Positions 42,766 to 51,261 of a stretch of 64,000 nt of DNA are shown here, one piece after another (position 1 is the first letter of the stretch; every line of letters begins with the position of its first letter). A program made the position numbers and the translations under genes. The stretch covers positions 744,001-808,000 of the forward strand of contig JAXMCV010000003.1 in assembly GCA_046349215.1 (NCBI GenBank), written 5' to 3'. This stretch comes from JAJXWB01 sp046349215 (GTDB lineage Bacteria; Pseudomonadota; Alphaproteobacteria; Rhizobiales; Beijerinckiaceae). A model generated the notes under the pieces. It ran no database searches, had not been told where the DNA came from, and saw only the letters and a list, made by a program, of their open reading frames with translations.

Positions 42766-43332
42766 TCATTGCTGCTCCAGGTAGTAATCGATTAATGCGC
42801 GCGCTTCCGCCGAATTCCAATCGGCTGGACCGGCTAGATAACCTCTGACTTTCCCGTCTTTGTCCAGAACGTAGGCCGATGGGAGTGCGTGCACCGCCAG
42901 CCCTAACGAAGAAGTCTGATCATCCGACAGAGTGCCCAACCGGTGGTGCGGGTCGAGCAACACTGTGACGTGATGTAGCGGATGTCTCCTTAGAAATGTT
43001 CGCACACCCCGTCCATCGTCTTGGTCAAGTGAAACTGCAACGACAGCGAAACGATCCTTGGGCAAGCGTGCGGCAAGTGCATCGAGGGTCGGCATCTCGA
43101 AAGCGCAGGGTGCGCACCAACTGGCCCAGAAATTGAGCAATACGATGCGTCCAGAAAATTGCCCCAAGTGTACAGGACCGCCATCTAAGCCGGCCAGCCG
43201 AGTTTCCGGTGCTGGTTTCGTAGGCTTCAAGATTACAAACTGATTGCGTTCGTTACTTAGAACCGGCGGGTATTCATCAGCGCTCGCGACGTTACAAGAT
43301 ATTAGAATTATAGCGCTTGCGATCACAGTCAT
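42766..43332 (-). CDS. TlpA-like thiol-disulfide oxidoreductase
   Basis: A 188-aa exported thioredoxin-fold protein. The N-terminus IASAIILISCNVASA could be a lipobox (Cys anchor); the active site is LLNFWASWCAPCAFEMPTL (WCAPC), and the cis-Pro region is HALPSAYVLDKDGKVRG. TlpA/ResA proteins reduce disulfides in the periplasm. A longer frame starting at 43,431 exists; neither start has a strong ribosome binding site. The IS21-type element is inserted just upstream of the gene. Confidence 0.88.
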   Translation of the reverse strand: MTVIASAIILISCNVASADEYPPVLSNERNQFVILKPTKPAPETRLAGLDGGPVHLGQFSGRIVLLNFWASWCAPCAFEMPTLDALAARLPKDRFAVVAVSLDQDDGRGVRTFLRRHPLHHVTVLLDPHHRLGTLSDDQTSSLGLAVHALPSAYVLDKDGKVRGYLAGPADWNSAEARALIDYYLEQQ

Positions 43333-43624
43333 CGCAGGACGCAAATCTTCGCGGCTTTGCGACCAAGACCGGTGAGCCAACGCTAGTCTGCCCGCGAAGA
43401 TCATAAGTGATCCCAGACTTGGATTGTTCATACAGGTCGCTCACGATCGATCTTAGGGCATTCGTTGCCGCTTCAATTAGGCATTTTCGGCATTGAGCTC
43501 TTATTGTGTTTCGGCGTGCAATTTTGACCCCCTGACGGGGTGAATCGGCGTCCAAAATTGACCCCCTCGATATTGATCGATCTGGCAGCCTGCTCGTTTG
43601 GACCGAGCGAGCGGGCGGTGGGGG

Positions 43625-45121
43625 ATGCTGATTGTGGAGACGATCGGCCGGATACGGCGTGAGCGGTTCGTCAAGGGCAAGTCGATCAAGCAGATCGCGC
43701 GCGATCTCGGCCTGTCGCGCAACACGGTCCGGAAGGTCTTGCGATCTGAGGAGACCTCGTTCGCCTACGAGCGCGAAGTCCAACCACGCCCGAAGCTTGG
43801 GCGCTGGACGGCCGATCTGGATCGCTTGCTGACAGCAAACACGAGCAGTTCGGCCCGGGAGCGACTGACGCTGATCCGCCTGTTCGAGGAGCTGCGGGCT
43901 CTAGGCTACGAGGGCGGGTACGACGCGGTTCGGCGATATGCCCGCCACTGGAGCGAAGAGCACGCCGGACAGACAGCGGCGGCCTTCGTGCCTTTGTCGT
44001 TTGCGCCGGGCGAGGCCTACCAGTTCGACTGGAGCCACGAGATCGTCATGATGAACGGCGCGACGATCACGGTGAAGGTCGCCCACATGCGGCTTTGCCA
44101 CAGCCGGATGTTCATCGCCCGCGCCTATCCACGTGAGACGCAGGAGATGGTGTTCGACGCGCACGAGCGCGCCTTCGCCTTCTTCAAGGGCGCCTGCGCG
44201 CGCGGCATCTACGACAACATGAAGACGGCGGTCGACACGATCTTTGTCGGCAAGGACCGCCAGTACAATCGCCGCTTCCTGCAGATGTGCTCGCATCATC
44301 TGGTCGACCCGGTCGCCTGTACGCCGGCGTCTGGCTGGGAGAAGGGACAGGTCGAGAACCAGGTCGGCCTGGTACGCGAGCGCTTCTTCACCCCGCGATT
44401 GCGGTTCAAGACCTACGACGAGCTGAACGCCTGGCTTTTGGACAAGTGCATCGCCTATGCGAAGACGCATGCCCATCCGGAGCGCCCGGACACGACGGTC
44501 TGGGCGGCGTTCGAGGAAGAGCGTCCCCACCTCGTGCCCTACCGCGGCCGCTTCGATGGCTTCCATGCATTGCCGGCCTCGGTGTCGAAGACCTGTCTGG
44601 TCCGGTTCGACAACAACAAGTACTCGGTCAGCGCCAGCGCCGTCGGGCGACCGGTCGAGATCCATGCCTATGCCGACCGGATCGTGATCCGGCAGGACGG
44701 CCGCATCGTCGCCGAACATGCCCGCTGCTACGGGCGTGGCGAGACGGTCTACGACCCTTGGCATTACGTGCCGGTGCTGGCGCGCAAGCCCGGCGCGTTG
44801 CGCAACGGGGCGCCGTTCAAGGACTGGGTCCTGCCTGCGGCGCTGGAGCGCGTGCGGCGCAAGCTCTCCGGCAGCGACGACGGCGACCGTCAGATGGTCT
44901 CGATATTGGCAGCAGTCCTGACCGACGGCTTGCCCGCGGTCGAGGCCGCTTGTGCCGAGGCGCTTGCCGAGGGCGTCCACTCCGCCGACGTGATCATCAA
45001 CATCCTGGCGCGCCGCCGCGATCCGCCGCCGATCGGTCCGATCGCGACGCCGGCGTCGTTGACGTTGCGTCACGCGCCAATCGCCGACTGCGCCAGATAC
45101 GACCAACTCAGGAGGGCCTGA
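43625..45121 (+). CDS. istA: IS21 family transposase IstA
   Basis: A 498-aa DDE transposase. The helix-turn-helix is KGKSIKQIARDLGLSRNTVRKVL, and the rve core contains AYQFDWSHEIVMM (Asp), YDNMKTAVD (Asp) and GWEKGQVENQVGLVRERFF (Glu). The C-terminal domain (VRFDNNKYSVSASAVGRPV) is usual for IstA. A start 27 bp upstream is possible. It ends 2 bp before istB. Confidence 0.95.
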   Translation: MLIVETIGRIRRERFVKGKSIKQIARDLGLSRNTVRKVLRSEETSFAYEREVQPRPKLGRWTADLDRLLTANTSSSARERLTLIRLFEELRALGYEGGYDAVRRYARHWSEEHAGQTAAAFVPLSFAPGEAYQFDWSHEIVMMNGATITVKVAHMRLCHSRMFIARAYPRETQEMVFDAHERAFAFFKGACARGIYDNMKTAVDTIFVGKDRQYNRRFLQMCSHHLVDPVACTPASGWEKGQVENQVGLVRERFFTPRLRFKTYDELNAWLLDKCIAYAKTHAHPERPDTTVWAAFEEERPHLVPYRGRFDGFHALPASVSKTCLVRFDNNKYSVSASAVGRPVEIHAYADRIVIRQDGRIVAEHARCYGRGETVYDPWHYVPVLARKPGALRNGAPFKDWVLPAALERVRRKLSGSDDGDRQMVSILAAVLTDGLPAVEAACAEALAEGVHSADVIINILARRRDPPPIGPIATPASLTLRHAPIADCARYDQLRRA

Positions 45122-45123
45122 CC

Positions 45124-45852
45124 ATGGAGCGCACCGAAGTTCTCGACCTGATGGGATCTCTCAAGCTCTTCGGCATGCGGACCGCCTACGACGAGACGCT
45201 CGCCGTGGCGGTCAAGCGCAAGCACGAACCGCAGCGCTTCGTCGGCGACCTCCTGAAGGCCGAGATCTCGGAGAAGCAAGCGCGCTCCATCAAGTATCAG
45301 CTCACCGTCGCCAAACTGCCGCTCGCCAAGGACGTCGACGACTTTGCCTTCAAGGACACCCCGATCAACGAGGCGCTGGTCCGCGATCTCGCGGGCGGGG
45401 GCTTCATCGTCCAGCAGCGCAACGTCGTACTCGTTGGCGGCACGGGAACCGGCAAAACTCATCTGGCGATCGCCATCGCCCGCGCCTGCATCCGTGCTGG
45501 CTCGCGCGGCCGCTTCTTTACGACCGTCGATCTCGTCAACCGGCTGGAGGCGGAGACACGTGGAGGCCGGCAGGGGCGGCTTGCTGACTATCTCACGCGC
45601 CTCGACTTCGTCATCCTCGACGAACTGGGCTATCTGCCCTTCGCCCAGGCTGGCGGCCAACTCCTGTTCCATCTGATCAGCCGGCTCTACGAACGCACGT
45701 CCGTCATCGTCACGACCAACCTTGCCTTCGGCGAATGGCCGAGCGTGTTCGGGGACCCGAAAATGACAACCGCGCTGCTCGACCGGCTCACGCATCACTG
45801 CGACATCGTTGAGACCGGCAACGAGAGCTGGCGCTTCAAGCACCGCGTCTGA
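45124..45852 (+). CDS. istB: IS21 family helper ATPase IstB
   Basis: A 242-aa AAA+ ATPase that assists IstA. It starts MERTEVLDLMGSLKLFGM and has Walker A VLVGGTGTGKTHLAIAIA and Walker B DFVILDELGYLPF. The much longer upstream frame lies inside istA and is not used. The length is normal, so the element looks intact. Confidence 0.95.
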   Translation: MERTEVLDLMGSLKLFGMRTAYDETLAVAVKRKHEPQRFVGDLLKAEISEKQARSIKYQLTVAKLPLAKDVDDFAFKDTPINEALVRDLAGGGFIVQQRNVVLVGGTGTGKTHLAIAIARACIRAGSRGRFFTTVDLVNRLEAETRGGRQGRLADYLTRLDFVILDELGYLPFAQAGGQLLFHLISRLYERTSVIVTTNLAFGEWPSVFGDPKMTTALLDRLTHHCDIVETGNESWRFKHRV

Positions 45853-46148
45853 ATCCCCGCGACCTCGGTCCCGCACGCGCGACGCCGCCGCAACCCCCAC
45901 CAGCCGCGGCGACGCGCGCGCTCGCATCCGTGTCTATGACAAGGGGGTCAACTTTGGACGCCGATCAGGGGGCAATATTGCAAGCCGATTGACAGCCTGT
46001 TTCTGTCAGCGAAATGACAAGCTGCGCGCCGCACGCTCTTTAGCTGGTTCCGCGCTAGAGGTTCCGGTCGTTTCCCGGCTGATCGGACAACGACCCCCGC
46101 AACGGGAGGGACTCGACTCTCGGCAAATGTTCTGCTTTTGTTCTAGTC

Positions 46149-46487
46149 ATGGTACAGACGCTCGCGACCTATCCCTACGTCGTGGTTCGTCTGGATTGCA
46201 CGCTCTGCGGCAGGAAGGGCCGCTACAGGCTGGCGCGGCTCGCCGATAAGTACGGGGCGGCCTGCGCGTTGAAGGAGTTGCTCGAACTACTCGCTGGCGA
46301 CTGCAAATACCGCGGCCGCCAGCGCCACCCGATCCGCCCAGGTTGTGGGGCGAGATTTAGAGATCTGGATGGCCCAGACCGGCCGCCGCCGGACATGCCG
46401 CCTACCAGACGGTTGCGTCTTGTTGCGAAGGAGTTTGGCGATGGGAAACGTGACGTACTTCGTGGTTCTTCCGCTCGTCCGAAATGA
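46149..46487 (+). CDS. Small Cys-rich hypothetical protein (zinc-finger-like)
   Basis: A 112-aa protein. The pattern VRLDCTLCGRKGRYRLARLADKYG followed by LAGDCKYRGR and RPGCGARFRDL suggests a four-cysteine metal site. Similar small proteins are common in Hyphomicrobiales accessory regions, without known function. The 3' end overlaps the next gene by 47 bp. It may be a phage- or transposon-linked regulator. Confidence 0.6.
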   Translation: MVQTLATYPYVVVRLDCTLCGRKGRYRLARLADKYGAACALKELLELLAGDCKYRGRQRHPIRPGCGARFRDLDGPDRPPPDMPPTRRLRLVAKEFGDGKRDVLRGSSARPK

Positions 46488-46698
46488 GGATGGCGATCTT
46501 GTCGCTGAGGAAGGGCAGGAAGCGCCAACAGCCGCTGCCGCGCAACTGCGCGCGCAGGCGATGGTTGGGAAGAAGGCCGGCGCGATCGCATTCAGCCGCA
46601 GTGGCGATCCCGCAGTTGGCGAGTTCGAAGACGCCATTGTTTTGGGGCGTTACGGGGACGCGCCGGACGATCCTTCGTCTCTGATGGAGGCTTCGTAA
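46441..46698 (+). CDS. Hypothetical protein
   Basis: An 85-aa protein beginning MGNVTYFVVLPLVRNEDGDL, with an AAGGAG ribosome binding site. It is an Ala-rich mixed alpha/beta protein (AGAIAFSRSGDPAVGEFEDAIVLGRYG). It is widespread in this bacterial order by my recollection but unnamed. It is 18 bp ahead of the next gene. Confidence 0.6.
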   Translation: MGNVTYFVVLPLVRNEDGDLVAEEGQEAPTAAAAQLRAQAMVGKKAGAIAFSRSGDPAVGEFEDAIVLGRYGDAPDDPSSLMEAS

Positions 46699-46716
46699 TC
46701 CAGAACGGATTCTGGG

Positions 46717-46998
46717 ATGACCTCACCAGAGCTTCGAGCCGCTGGCGAAGAGCTTCTCATCCGGTCGCTTTACGACGGGCTCGCGATCGCCAAGGCGATC
46801 AAGGATCGTGACTATGTCGCACTAGCTGGGGCTAGCGCATTGGCGGCCGTTGGGCCGCCATCGCAATTAGCCTTGGCAGATCCGCTTCGCTATCGACGCC
46901 TGCGCAAAGCGATCACGCTGTTCTACGCGAAGGGCTACGAGGTGCTAGACATTGAAGCCCTCTTAAAGCTCGCAAGCGGCGCAGGCTCTGGACGTTAG
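46717..46998 (+). CDS. Hypothetical protein
   Basis: A 93-aa mostly helical protein, MTSPELRAAGEELLIRSLYDG at the start. No family is recognised. It is spaced 18 bp after the preceding gene and convergent with the DUF1778 antitoxin gene, with 9 bp between the ends. It may be the third gene of a small unit of unknown role. Confidence 0.5.
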   Translation: MTSPELRAAGEELLIRSLYDGLAIAKAIKDRDYVALAGASALAAVGPPSQLALADPLRYRRLRKAITLFYAKGYEVLDIEALLKLASGAGSGR

Positions 46999-47007
46999 CC
47001 CCGAAAA

Positions 47008-47298
47008 TTAGCCCTTGTCTGTCGATCGCGTCGCCCAGGGCGCCTTGCGTGAGAGAATCTTGGTCAACTGCGGAAGTGGACGGGCAGGCGCCTCGATGAC
47101 AGCAAGGAATTGCGCAAAGCCTTCTGGACTCATTCGGATCGGCGATCTCTCCACGACATTGTCCTGTGCGGCCTGAATGGCGGCCTCGCGAACGAAGTCA
47201 GATCGGGACTGTCCGCTCAGTTTCGCAGCTTGGTCGATCAGCGCGAGCTCGGTCTCCGAGAAACGGACCGAGAAGCGCGCTTTTGAAGAAGTCGTCAC
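47008..47298 (-). CDS. DUF1778-type (TacA-like) ribbon-helix-helix antitoxin, orphan
   Basis: A 96-aa protein. The RHH/DUF1778 signature is ARFSVRFSETELALIDQAAKLSGQSRSDFVREAAIQAAQ, followed by a tail with SPEGFAQFLAVIEAPARP, which in TacA-type pairs wraps the GNAT toxin. No acetyltransferase toxin gene follows on this strand; instead a convergent gene ends 9 bp away. It is an orphan antitoxin or the remnant of a pair. Confidence 0.85.
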   Translation of the reverse strand: MTTSSKARFSVRFSETELALIDQAAKLSGQSRSDFVREAAIQAAQDNVVERSPIRMSPEGFAQFLAVIEAPARPLPQLTKILSRKAPWATRSTDKG

Positions 47299-47444
47299 GC
47301 CAGCGTGTCCTAGCTAGAAAAGGCGATCATCAAATACATTCTAGCGCGTGGCGAAGAATTCCAATCCGGAATTTTCTGAGACTCGCACCCTCCCCGGCGG
47401 CTGGCCGCAACGTGCGGCCTCCGCTGGCGAACGCCGAAGCCTAT

Positions 47445-48341
47445 CTAGCCCTCATAGTTTGGGCGAAACGGATTGGCGTCGTAAGGGAACAGCGAATTGT
47501 AGGCATTCTCGAAGTCCTCGTGCGTCACGCACATCGGTCCATGATCGCGTGTAAGGCACAAGCGCGCTGCTTCATTGGTCAAAAGCGTGACGATGCCGAT
47601 AAGGCCCTTGGACGCGACATGCAGGCGCTTGGCGAAGGCTTCGTCTGAGAAATCGGAGAATTCCGGAAATCCGATCTTCTGCTGGTACATGCGTAAGAAG
47701 CTGCAAAACGCCCCGTCATAGTCATCCCAGCCGAACGGGTCCGCTTTGATAATTCTCGTCGTGCGCAGGCGCAGCCGCGCATTCTCGGAGAGCACCGTCA
47801 GGAAATCGGGCAGGCCGACGCAGACGACCGGAATACCTGCGCCATCGAGCAGATTGAGCAACCAGGTCATCGTCTCCTCGCGAGCGGCGGGCTTCCCTGC
47901 GGCAGACAGAACGTGGACTTCATCGAACACCACGACCCGGACGTTTTTAGCCCGCAATTGGTCCACGATCCGGATACTCTTCTGCCAGATCGTCCCGCGG
48001 TCGCCGGAGCTCGGATCGTTGAGCGCGTACAGCAGCGCCGCGGCAAGGGCCCGGGCTGTGCACGAGAAAGGAACGGGGACGGTGAGCACGCCCGTTTCGG
48101 AGTCGTCCACGCCGAGTTCGTCCGCGATCCGCTGCTGGACATGGCGAATGGCGATGGTTTTGCCCGTGCCCGATGGGCCAACTAAGGCCGTGAGCTTTCC
48201 TGAGGCGTGCCCGGAGGTGAGGACTTCGTGAACCACCTCATCGGCGACCCGGAGAAGGTGCTCATGCGGCACGATCAGGCCGCGGATATGGCGCTGAAGC
48301 TCGACGATTTCCTCGGGCGTGAAACGCGGATGCATGGTCAT
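47445..48341 (-). CDS. Second TnsC/TniB-type AAA+ ATPase
   Basis: A 298-aa homologue of the tnsC at 13,003-13,977. Both begin with a PRFTPEEI motif, share QNSIRIIEQLR/QKSIRIVDQLR, PVVCVGLP and PFGWDD, and end in similar segments. Walker A is GPSGTGKTIAIRH and Walker B VVVFDEVHVLSA, so it looks functional. No tnsA, tnsB or tniQ accompanies it. The upstream 79 bp match those of the tnsA operon. It may regulate or inhibit transposition, provide immunity, or be the remnant of a second element. Confidence 0.88.
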   Translation of the reverse strand: MTMHPRFTPEEIVELQRHIRGLIVPHEHLLRVADEVVHEVLTSGHASGKLTALVGPSGTGKTIAIRHVQQRIADELGVDDSETGVLTVPVPFSCTARALAAALLYALNDPSSGDRGTIWQKSIRIVDQLRAKNVRVVVFDEVHVLSAAGKPAAREETMTWLLNLLDGAGIPVVCVGLPDFLTVLSENARLRLRTTRIIKADPFGWDDYDGAFCSFLRMYQQKIGFPEFSDFSDEAFAKRLHVASKGLIGIVTLLTNEAARLCLTRDHGPMCVTHEDFENAYNSLFPYDANPFRPNYEG

Positions 48342-48367
48342 TGCGGGTTCTCCCATTCTCTTTCAGA

Positions 48368-48446
48368 CGGGGCCTCGCAATTGACGCCCCTATAAGGAGA
48401 GCCTTCGAATGGGGGGGAATTCGCGTGGTTCGGCGAAATATTTTTC
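48368..48446 (-). promoter_or_regulatory. Upstream element of the second tnsC
   Basis: It aligns gap-free with 16,901-16,979, with CGGGGC, GCCCCTA and the AAATATTTTTC core at the same relative positions. Here the element precedes tnsC directly rather than tnsA. Confidence 0.6.
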
Positions 48447-48827
48447 GAGGCCGCTAGGGACGTGACGGCTTAGGGTGCGCCGCCCCGATCCCATCGCGCC
48501 AGGTCAGATGTACAGGCGATAAGAGATCGCCTCAGAAGTTCCGCTTGAAATGTACCGAAGCACCTTTGCGATTTCTCGCGCCGCGCGAAGCGTTATGGGT
48601 AGCGAGCCATCGGACTGGGTTCCTATTCCAGTTCATCTTGGTCAACGCGAGCGCTTCCGGGGAGATGAAGCCCAGCGTCACAGCGCGAGTAACGGACGCA
48701 GTTTCAGCGGTCGGGTTACATAGAGGAGCACCGGAGGCCTTGCGGGTGACCGAGACCCTTCGACCCCAGCCTCGCGATGAGAGCCTGGGGTCGGCACACG
48801 CGCGCGGACGGGAACGGTCTATTCGTC
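48447..48827. other. Gap with a hairpin, otherwise without recognised feature
   Basis: About 380 bp. Short frames exist, but the only clear structure is an inverted repeat at 48,762-48,792 with arms GACCCCAG/CTGGGGTC and additional inner pairing. It sits 36 bp beyond the stop of the SDH protease gene and could end its transcript, although no U-run follows. Confidence 0.5.
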
Positions 48828-49685
48828 CTAGGGTGTTGCTGGTGACGGTGTCCTTGCGACGGCCGTGCTTTTCGCCGGACCCTCGAAAACCTTTAGGTAT
48901 CCAGATTTACGGCAATCGTAGTCGTACATGCAGTGGAGCAGCCAGATGCGCTTCCATAGCTCGTCATCCATGCCGAGCTTGTCGATCTTCAGGCCGAGCT
49001 GCAACGCCTCGTTATAATCAATGGAAGAGCCGTGGGACGCATATGTTTGACGCGTCGCAAGCTTTTCCACGACGGCTTCGACGTCCGCATCAGGCTTGCC
49101 GGCCATCATTCCGTTCTTGAGGAGGGTCGTCGCAAGATCACGCGAGTGCTGCAGCGCATACTTTCCAAACATATGTAGCGGGAAATTGGTGGCCGCTACC
49201 TGGGGTTGAGTCAGGATGGAGGCAGGAACGCCTTGTACCGAGGGCTCGATTGGGCCGAGCTCGGCCTGGGGGCCCATCACAATGGATTTAGCGAGGAGGG
49301 CGATCAGCGTTCCGTTGCTCTTGGCGGAGTTTGCGACGATGACGCGCAGATCTGTTGTTACATTCCGCAGAAAAGTGATGATGCTGTCGGTCGCGTCAGT
49401 GCTGCCGCCGTTCGTTTCGATCATGAGATCGACGGGATCGTTCCCGATATCGCCGAAGATTTCAGCGATAAGGCTGCAGTCGCGATCGTCGATGTTCGCG
49501 GTGGCCTCGTAACGGTTTGCAAAGTAGACAAGTAGGCGACGTCCAGTAATTTGCTGGATGTCGCGGATCAGAAGTTGTCGAAGGTAGCGATCTTTCTGCT
49601 CGACCCAAAATAATGGCGACTGAGCTGGTAGGTCAGCCGTTCTGGGGAACTGGCTCGATCCGCTGTTTGTTATCGTGCTTTTCAT
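48828..49685 (-). CDS. SDH-family Clp-fold serine proteinase
   Basis: A 285-aa protein resembling the SDH_sah (ClpP/crotonase-fold) family. Recognisable parts are LLIRDIQQITGRRLLVYFANR, PVDLMIETNGGSTDATDSII, VIVANSAKSNGTLIALLAKSIVMGPQAELGPIEPSV with the likely nucleophile Ser in AKSNGT. A frame opens 111 bp upstream, but MKSTITNSGSSQFP overlapping the small upstream gene is the likely start. Such proteases occur in defence-type gene neighbourhoods, but their role is uncertain. Confidence 0.8.
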   Translation of the reverse strand: MKSTITNSGSSQFPRTADLPAQSPLFWVEQKDRYLRQLLIRDIQQITGRRLLVYFANRYEATANIDDRDCSLIAEIFGDIGNDPVDLMIETNGGSTDATDSIITFLRNVTTDLRVIVANSAKSNGTLIALLAKSIVMGPQAELGPIEPSVQGVPASILTQPQVAATNFPLHMFGKYALQHSRDLATTLLKNGMMAGKPDADVEAVVEKLATRQTYASHGSSIDYNEALQLGLKIDKLGMDDELWKRIWLLHCMYDYDCRKSGYLKVFEGPAKSTAVARTPSPATP

Positions 49686-49827
49686 CAGCGCCCATGATGA
49701 GTTTACGCATAGCCTCGAAATCAGGCGTTGGAATACTTTCGTACCGCACAACATGGACATTGACCGTTTCGCCTTCAGACTTTGGGCGAAGGGCATCTAG
49801 CACCTTCATCGTCGCGGCAATGTCCAT
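49633..49827 (-). CDS. Small protein upstream of and overlapping the SDH protease gene
   Basis: A 64-aa protein, MDIAATMKVLDALRPKSEGE at the start, mixed charge, Cys-free. Its 3' end overlaps the SDH protease start by about 50 bp in another frame, indicating coupled expression. The ATG follows GAGGAGCCACC, a strong ribosome binding site. It may be a partner or inhibitor of the protease (inference). Confidence 0.65.
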   Translation of the reverse strand: MDIAATMKVLDALRPKSEGETVNVHVVRYESIPTPDFEAMRKLIMGADEKHDNKQRIEPVPQNG

Positions 49828-49926
49828 GGTGGCTCCTCGATCTATCGGCAGGAAGGGGCCGAATCGGCATTCGAATCGCCAGCACAAGGCTTGTCAAGCT
49901 TTCGAAGCGCCGTGCGACAATGTGCT

Positions 49927-50688
49927 TCAGCAACTGGGCAAACGCCCACGCGTCGTATGGGTTTCAACTAGGAAAGTCGCTAGCGCACCTGCCATGTTAA
50001 CGGCAAGGTTTGCGTGCCTAGCCGATGGTCGTAAGCGCTTGCCGCCGCGGCCATGCGCGTCGCTGAGCTTGTTTCGCAGTGTGCCAAGACCGTTCACGAC
50101 GGCCATTGCGCCGCCGAGGATCGACCGGATCGCTTCTTCTGAGTGCTGATCGGGAGCAAGCTCCAGTGCTCTAGCGGCCATGCCGTACAGCTTCGGCAGA
50201 TCTTCCTTGTCGGTGTAGGCGGTGTCGTGCTCGTCCAGGATTCGCTTGCAGACGGTTTCGAGGAGTGTCCGGGCGATCGTGATCGCTCCCTCAGGGTCGG
50301 AGCCGCGACGCGTGAGCGCCTTTTCCCAGACGGCGTGGACGCCGTCGGCGTCGAAGGTCTCAAGGGCAGTTGACGCCACCGCGTCGACCGGAGCGCGATG
50401 GCGACCCTCGAGATAGTCGATCAACGGGTTGAACGCGGCCGAGATGATCTTCCGGCGATCGGCGTAGGTTCCAGCCTGGTTCTTAATGAATGGCCAGAAG
50501 ACGTCGAGCGTCCGACAGGTTCGCACGAAGTCGGGGAGGAGCGCTTTCGTCGAAGGGTCGTCGATGAAATCCCGGCGTAGGAGCTCGAAGGCCGTCGTGG
50601 ACGCGCCGGTGTCGCCCGTAGCGCGGGCGATGAGGAGATTCTCCATCATGCGGGCTCGTTCAAGCGGCGCGTCTGGTAGGTCGTTCAT
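49927..50688 (-). CDS. Abortive infection family protein (Abi_C domain)
   Basis: A 253-aa helical protein. The C-terminal half has the Abi_C type signature: EGAITIARTLLETVCKRILDE, then LGTLRNKLSDAHGRG and ARHANLAVNMAGALATFLVE. Proteins with this domain are annotated as abortive-infection factors in phage defence, though few have been tested. A 48-bp longer frame exists; MNDLPDAPLERARMM is the likely start. With the small ORF and SDH protease it makes a three-gene leftward cluster near the right end. Confidence 0.75.
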   Translation of the reverse strand: MNDLPDAPLERARMMENLLIARATGDTGASTTAFELLRRDFIDDPSTKALLPDFVRTCRTLDVFWPFIKNQAGTYADRRKIISAAFNPLIDYLEGRHRAPVDAVASTALETFDADGVHAVWEKALTRRGSDPEGAITIARTLLETVCKRILDEHDTAYTDKEDLPKLYGMAARALELAPDQHSEEAIRSILGGAMAVVNGLGTLRNKLSDAHGRGGKRLRPSARHANLAVNMAGALATFLVETHTTRGRLPSC

Positions 50689-50784
50689 GGCGCGACCGTG
50701 GCGTAGGCCAGCCGGCCGCGCAAGGCACCCCGTCACGTCGAGCTATGAGTGCGCATAATTCCGCGACGAGATGCCGTTAAACTA

Positions 50785-50813
50785 TTGAAAAATCGACGAG
50801 AATGCGCTATATT
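50785..50813 (+). promoter_or_regulatory. Sigma-70-type promoter
   Basis: TTGAAA (50,785-50,790), an exact 17-bp spacer, TATATT (50,808-50,813). It drives the 102-aa gene near the right end. The leader that follows (50,820-50,895) contains two GC hairpins, GCCGGCTTTTCGCCGGTC and CCCCTCCGGGG. Confidence 0.6.
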
Positions 50814-50899
50814 TGAACTTGGCGATCTGATCGCCGCCGGCTTTTCGCCGGTCCGTTTGCCCCTCCGGGGATTTAACTCAAGCCATATGAGGTAATACA

Positions 50900-51208
50900 T
50901 TGATAGACTTGAATATTCCGGGCGCGTGGACGCCCCAGAGCGCACTGTCCCTGCTTCAATCCAAGACCGATGCGCGTCATAGGCAGGTCCGCCTCTCGGA
51001 TTCCGGTATTGTCGAACTGTCCGATTGGTTCGGAAACCAGAATCTTGCCGGCACACAGTTTCGTCTCGAGACCTTCTGTGCCGGCAACGGTTACTGCGGT
51101 CCATCGGTGACGATGCGGTTCGCTGATGCGGTCTATTGGACGGTGCAGAACGCATGGGTCCATGGCGACAGGGGACTTGCCGACATCTTCGATGACGGCC
51201 CGCGATAA
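50900..51208 (+). CDS. Hypothetical protein next to the transposon right end
   Basis: A 102-aa protein with a TTG start preceded by GAGG seven bases upstream. The sequence MIDLNIPGAWTPQSALSLLQ and a compact second half with GNGYCGPSVTMRFADAVYW look like a folded globular domain. No family is recognised. It has its own promoter, structured leader and terminator, so it is an independent unit between the Abi gene and the right end, a position often used for single cargo genes. Confidence 0.6.
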   Translation: MIDLNIPGAWTPQSALSLLQSKTDARHRQVRLSDSGIVELSDWFGNQNLAGTQFRLETFCAGNGYCGPSVTMRFADAVYWTVQNAWVHGDRGLADIFDDGPR

Positions 51209-51228
51209 GCGTTATCCTTCTAACAACG

Positions 51229-51261
51229 ACCGCCGCCGGTTGATTACAAGCGGCGGTTTTT
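51229..51261 (+). terminator. Rho-independent terminator
   Basis: The stem ACCGCCGC/GCGGCGGT (51,229-51,236 with 51,250-51,257) is followed by a run of five T. It ends the transcript of the 102-aa gene. Confidence 0.85.

Larger units (their letters stand above)
43505..45994. mobile_element. IS21-family insertion sequence
   Basis: An about 2.49-kb element with istA and istB. Both ends begin with TGT and share, read inward, TCGGCNTGCAAT followed by internal copies of TCGGCGTCCAAANTTGACCCCC, the multiple-repeat ends typical of IS21. The exact outer border is inferred from where left/right similarity stops. I could not find a convincing target duplication, so one side may have been rearranged after insertion. 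Confidence 0.85.

Noticed and set aside
45990..46020. Inverted repeat TTGACAG...CTGTCAG after the IS21 element as a Tn402-like end
   Set aside because: No partner end was found at a sensible distance and no matching transposase lies in between.
48545..49120. 191-codon plus-strand frame
   Set aside because: It overlaps the SDH protease on the opposite strand and shows low-complexity Arg/Ser/Pro composition.
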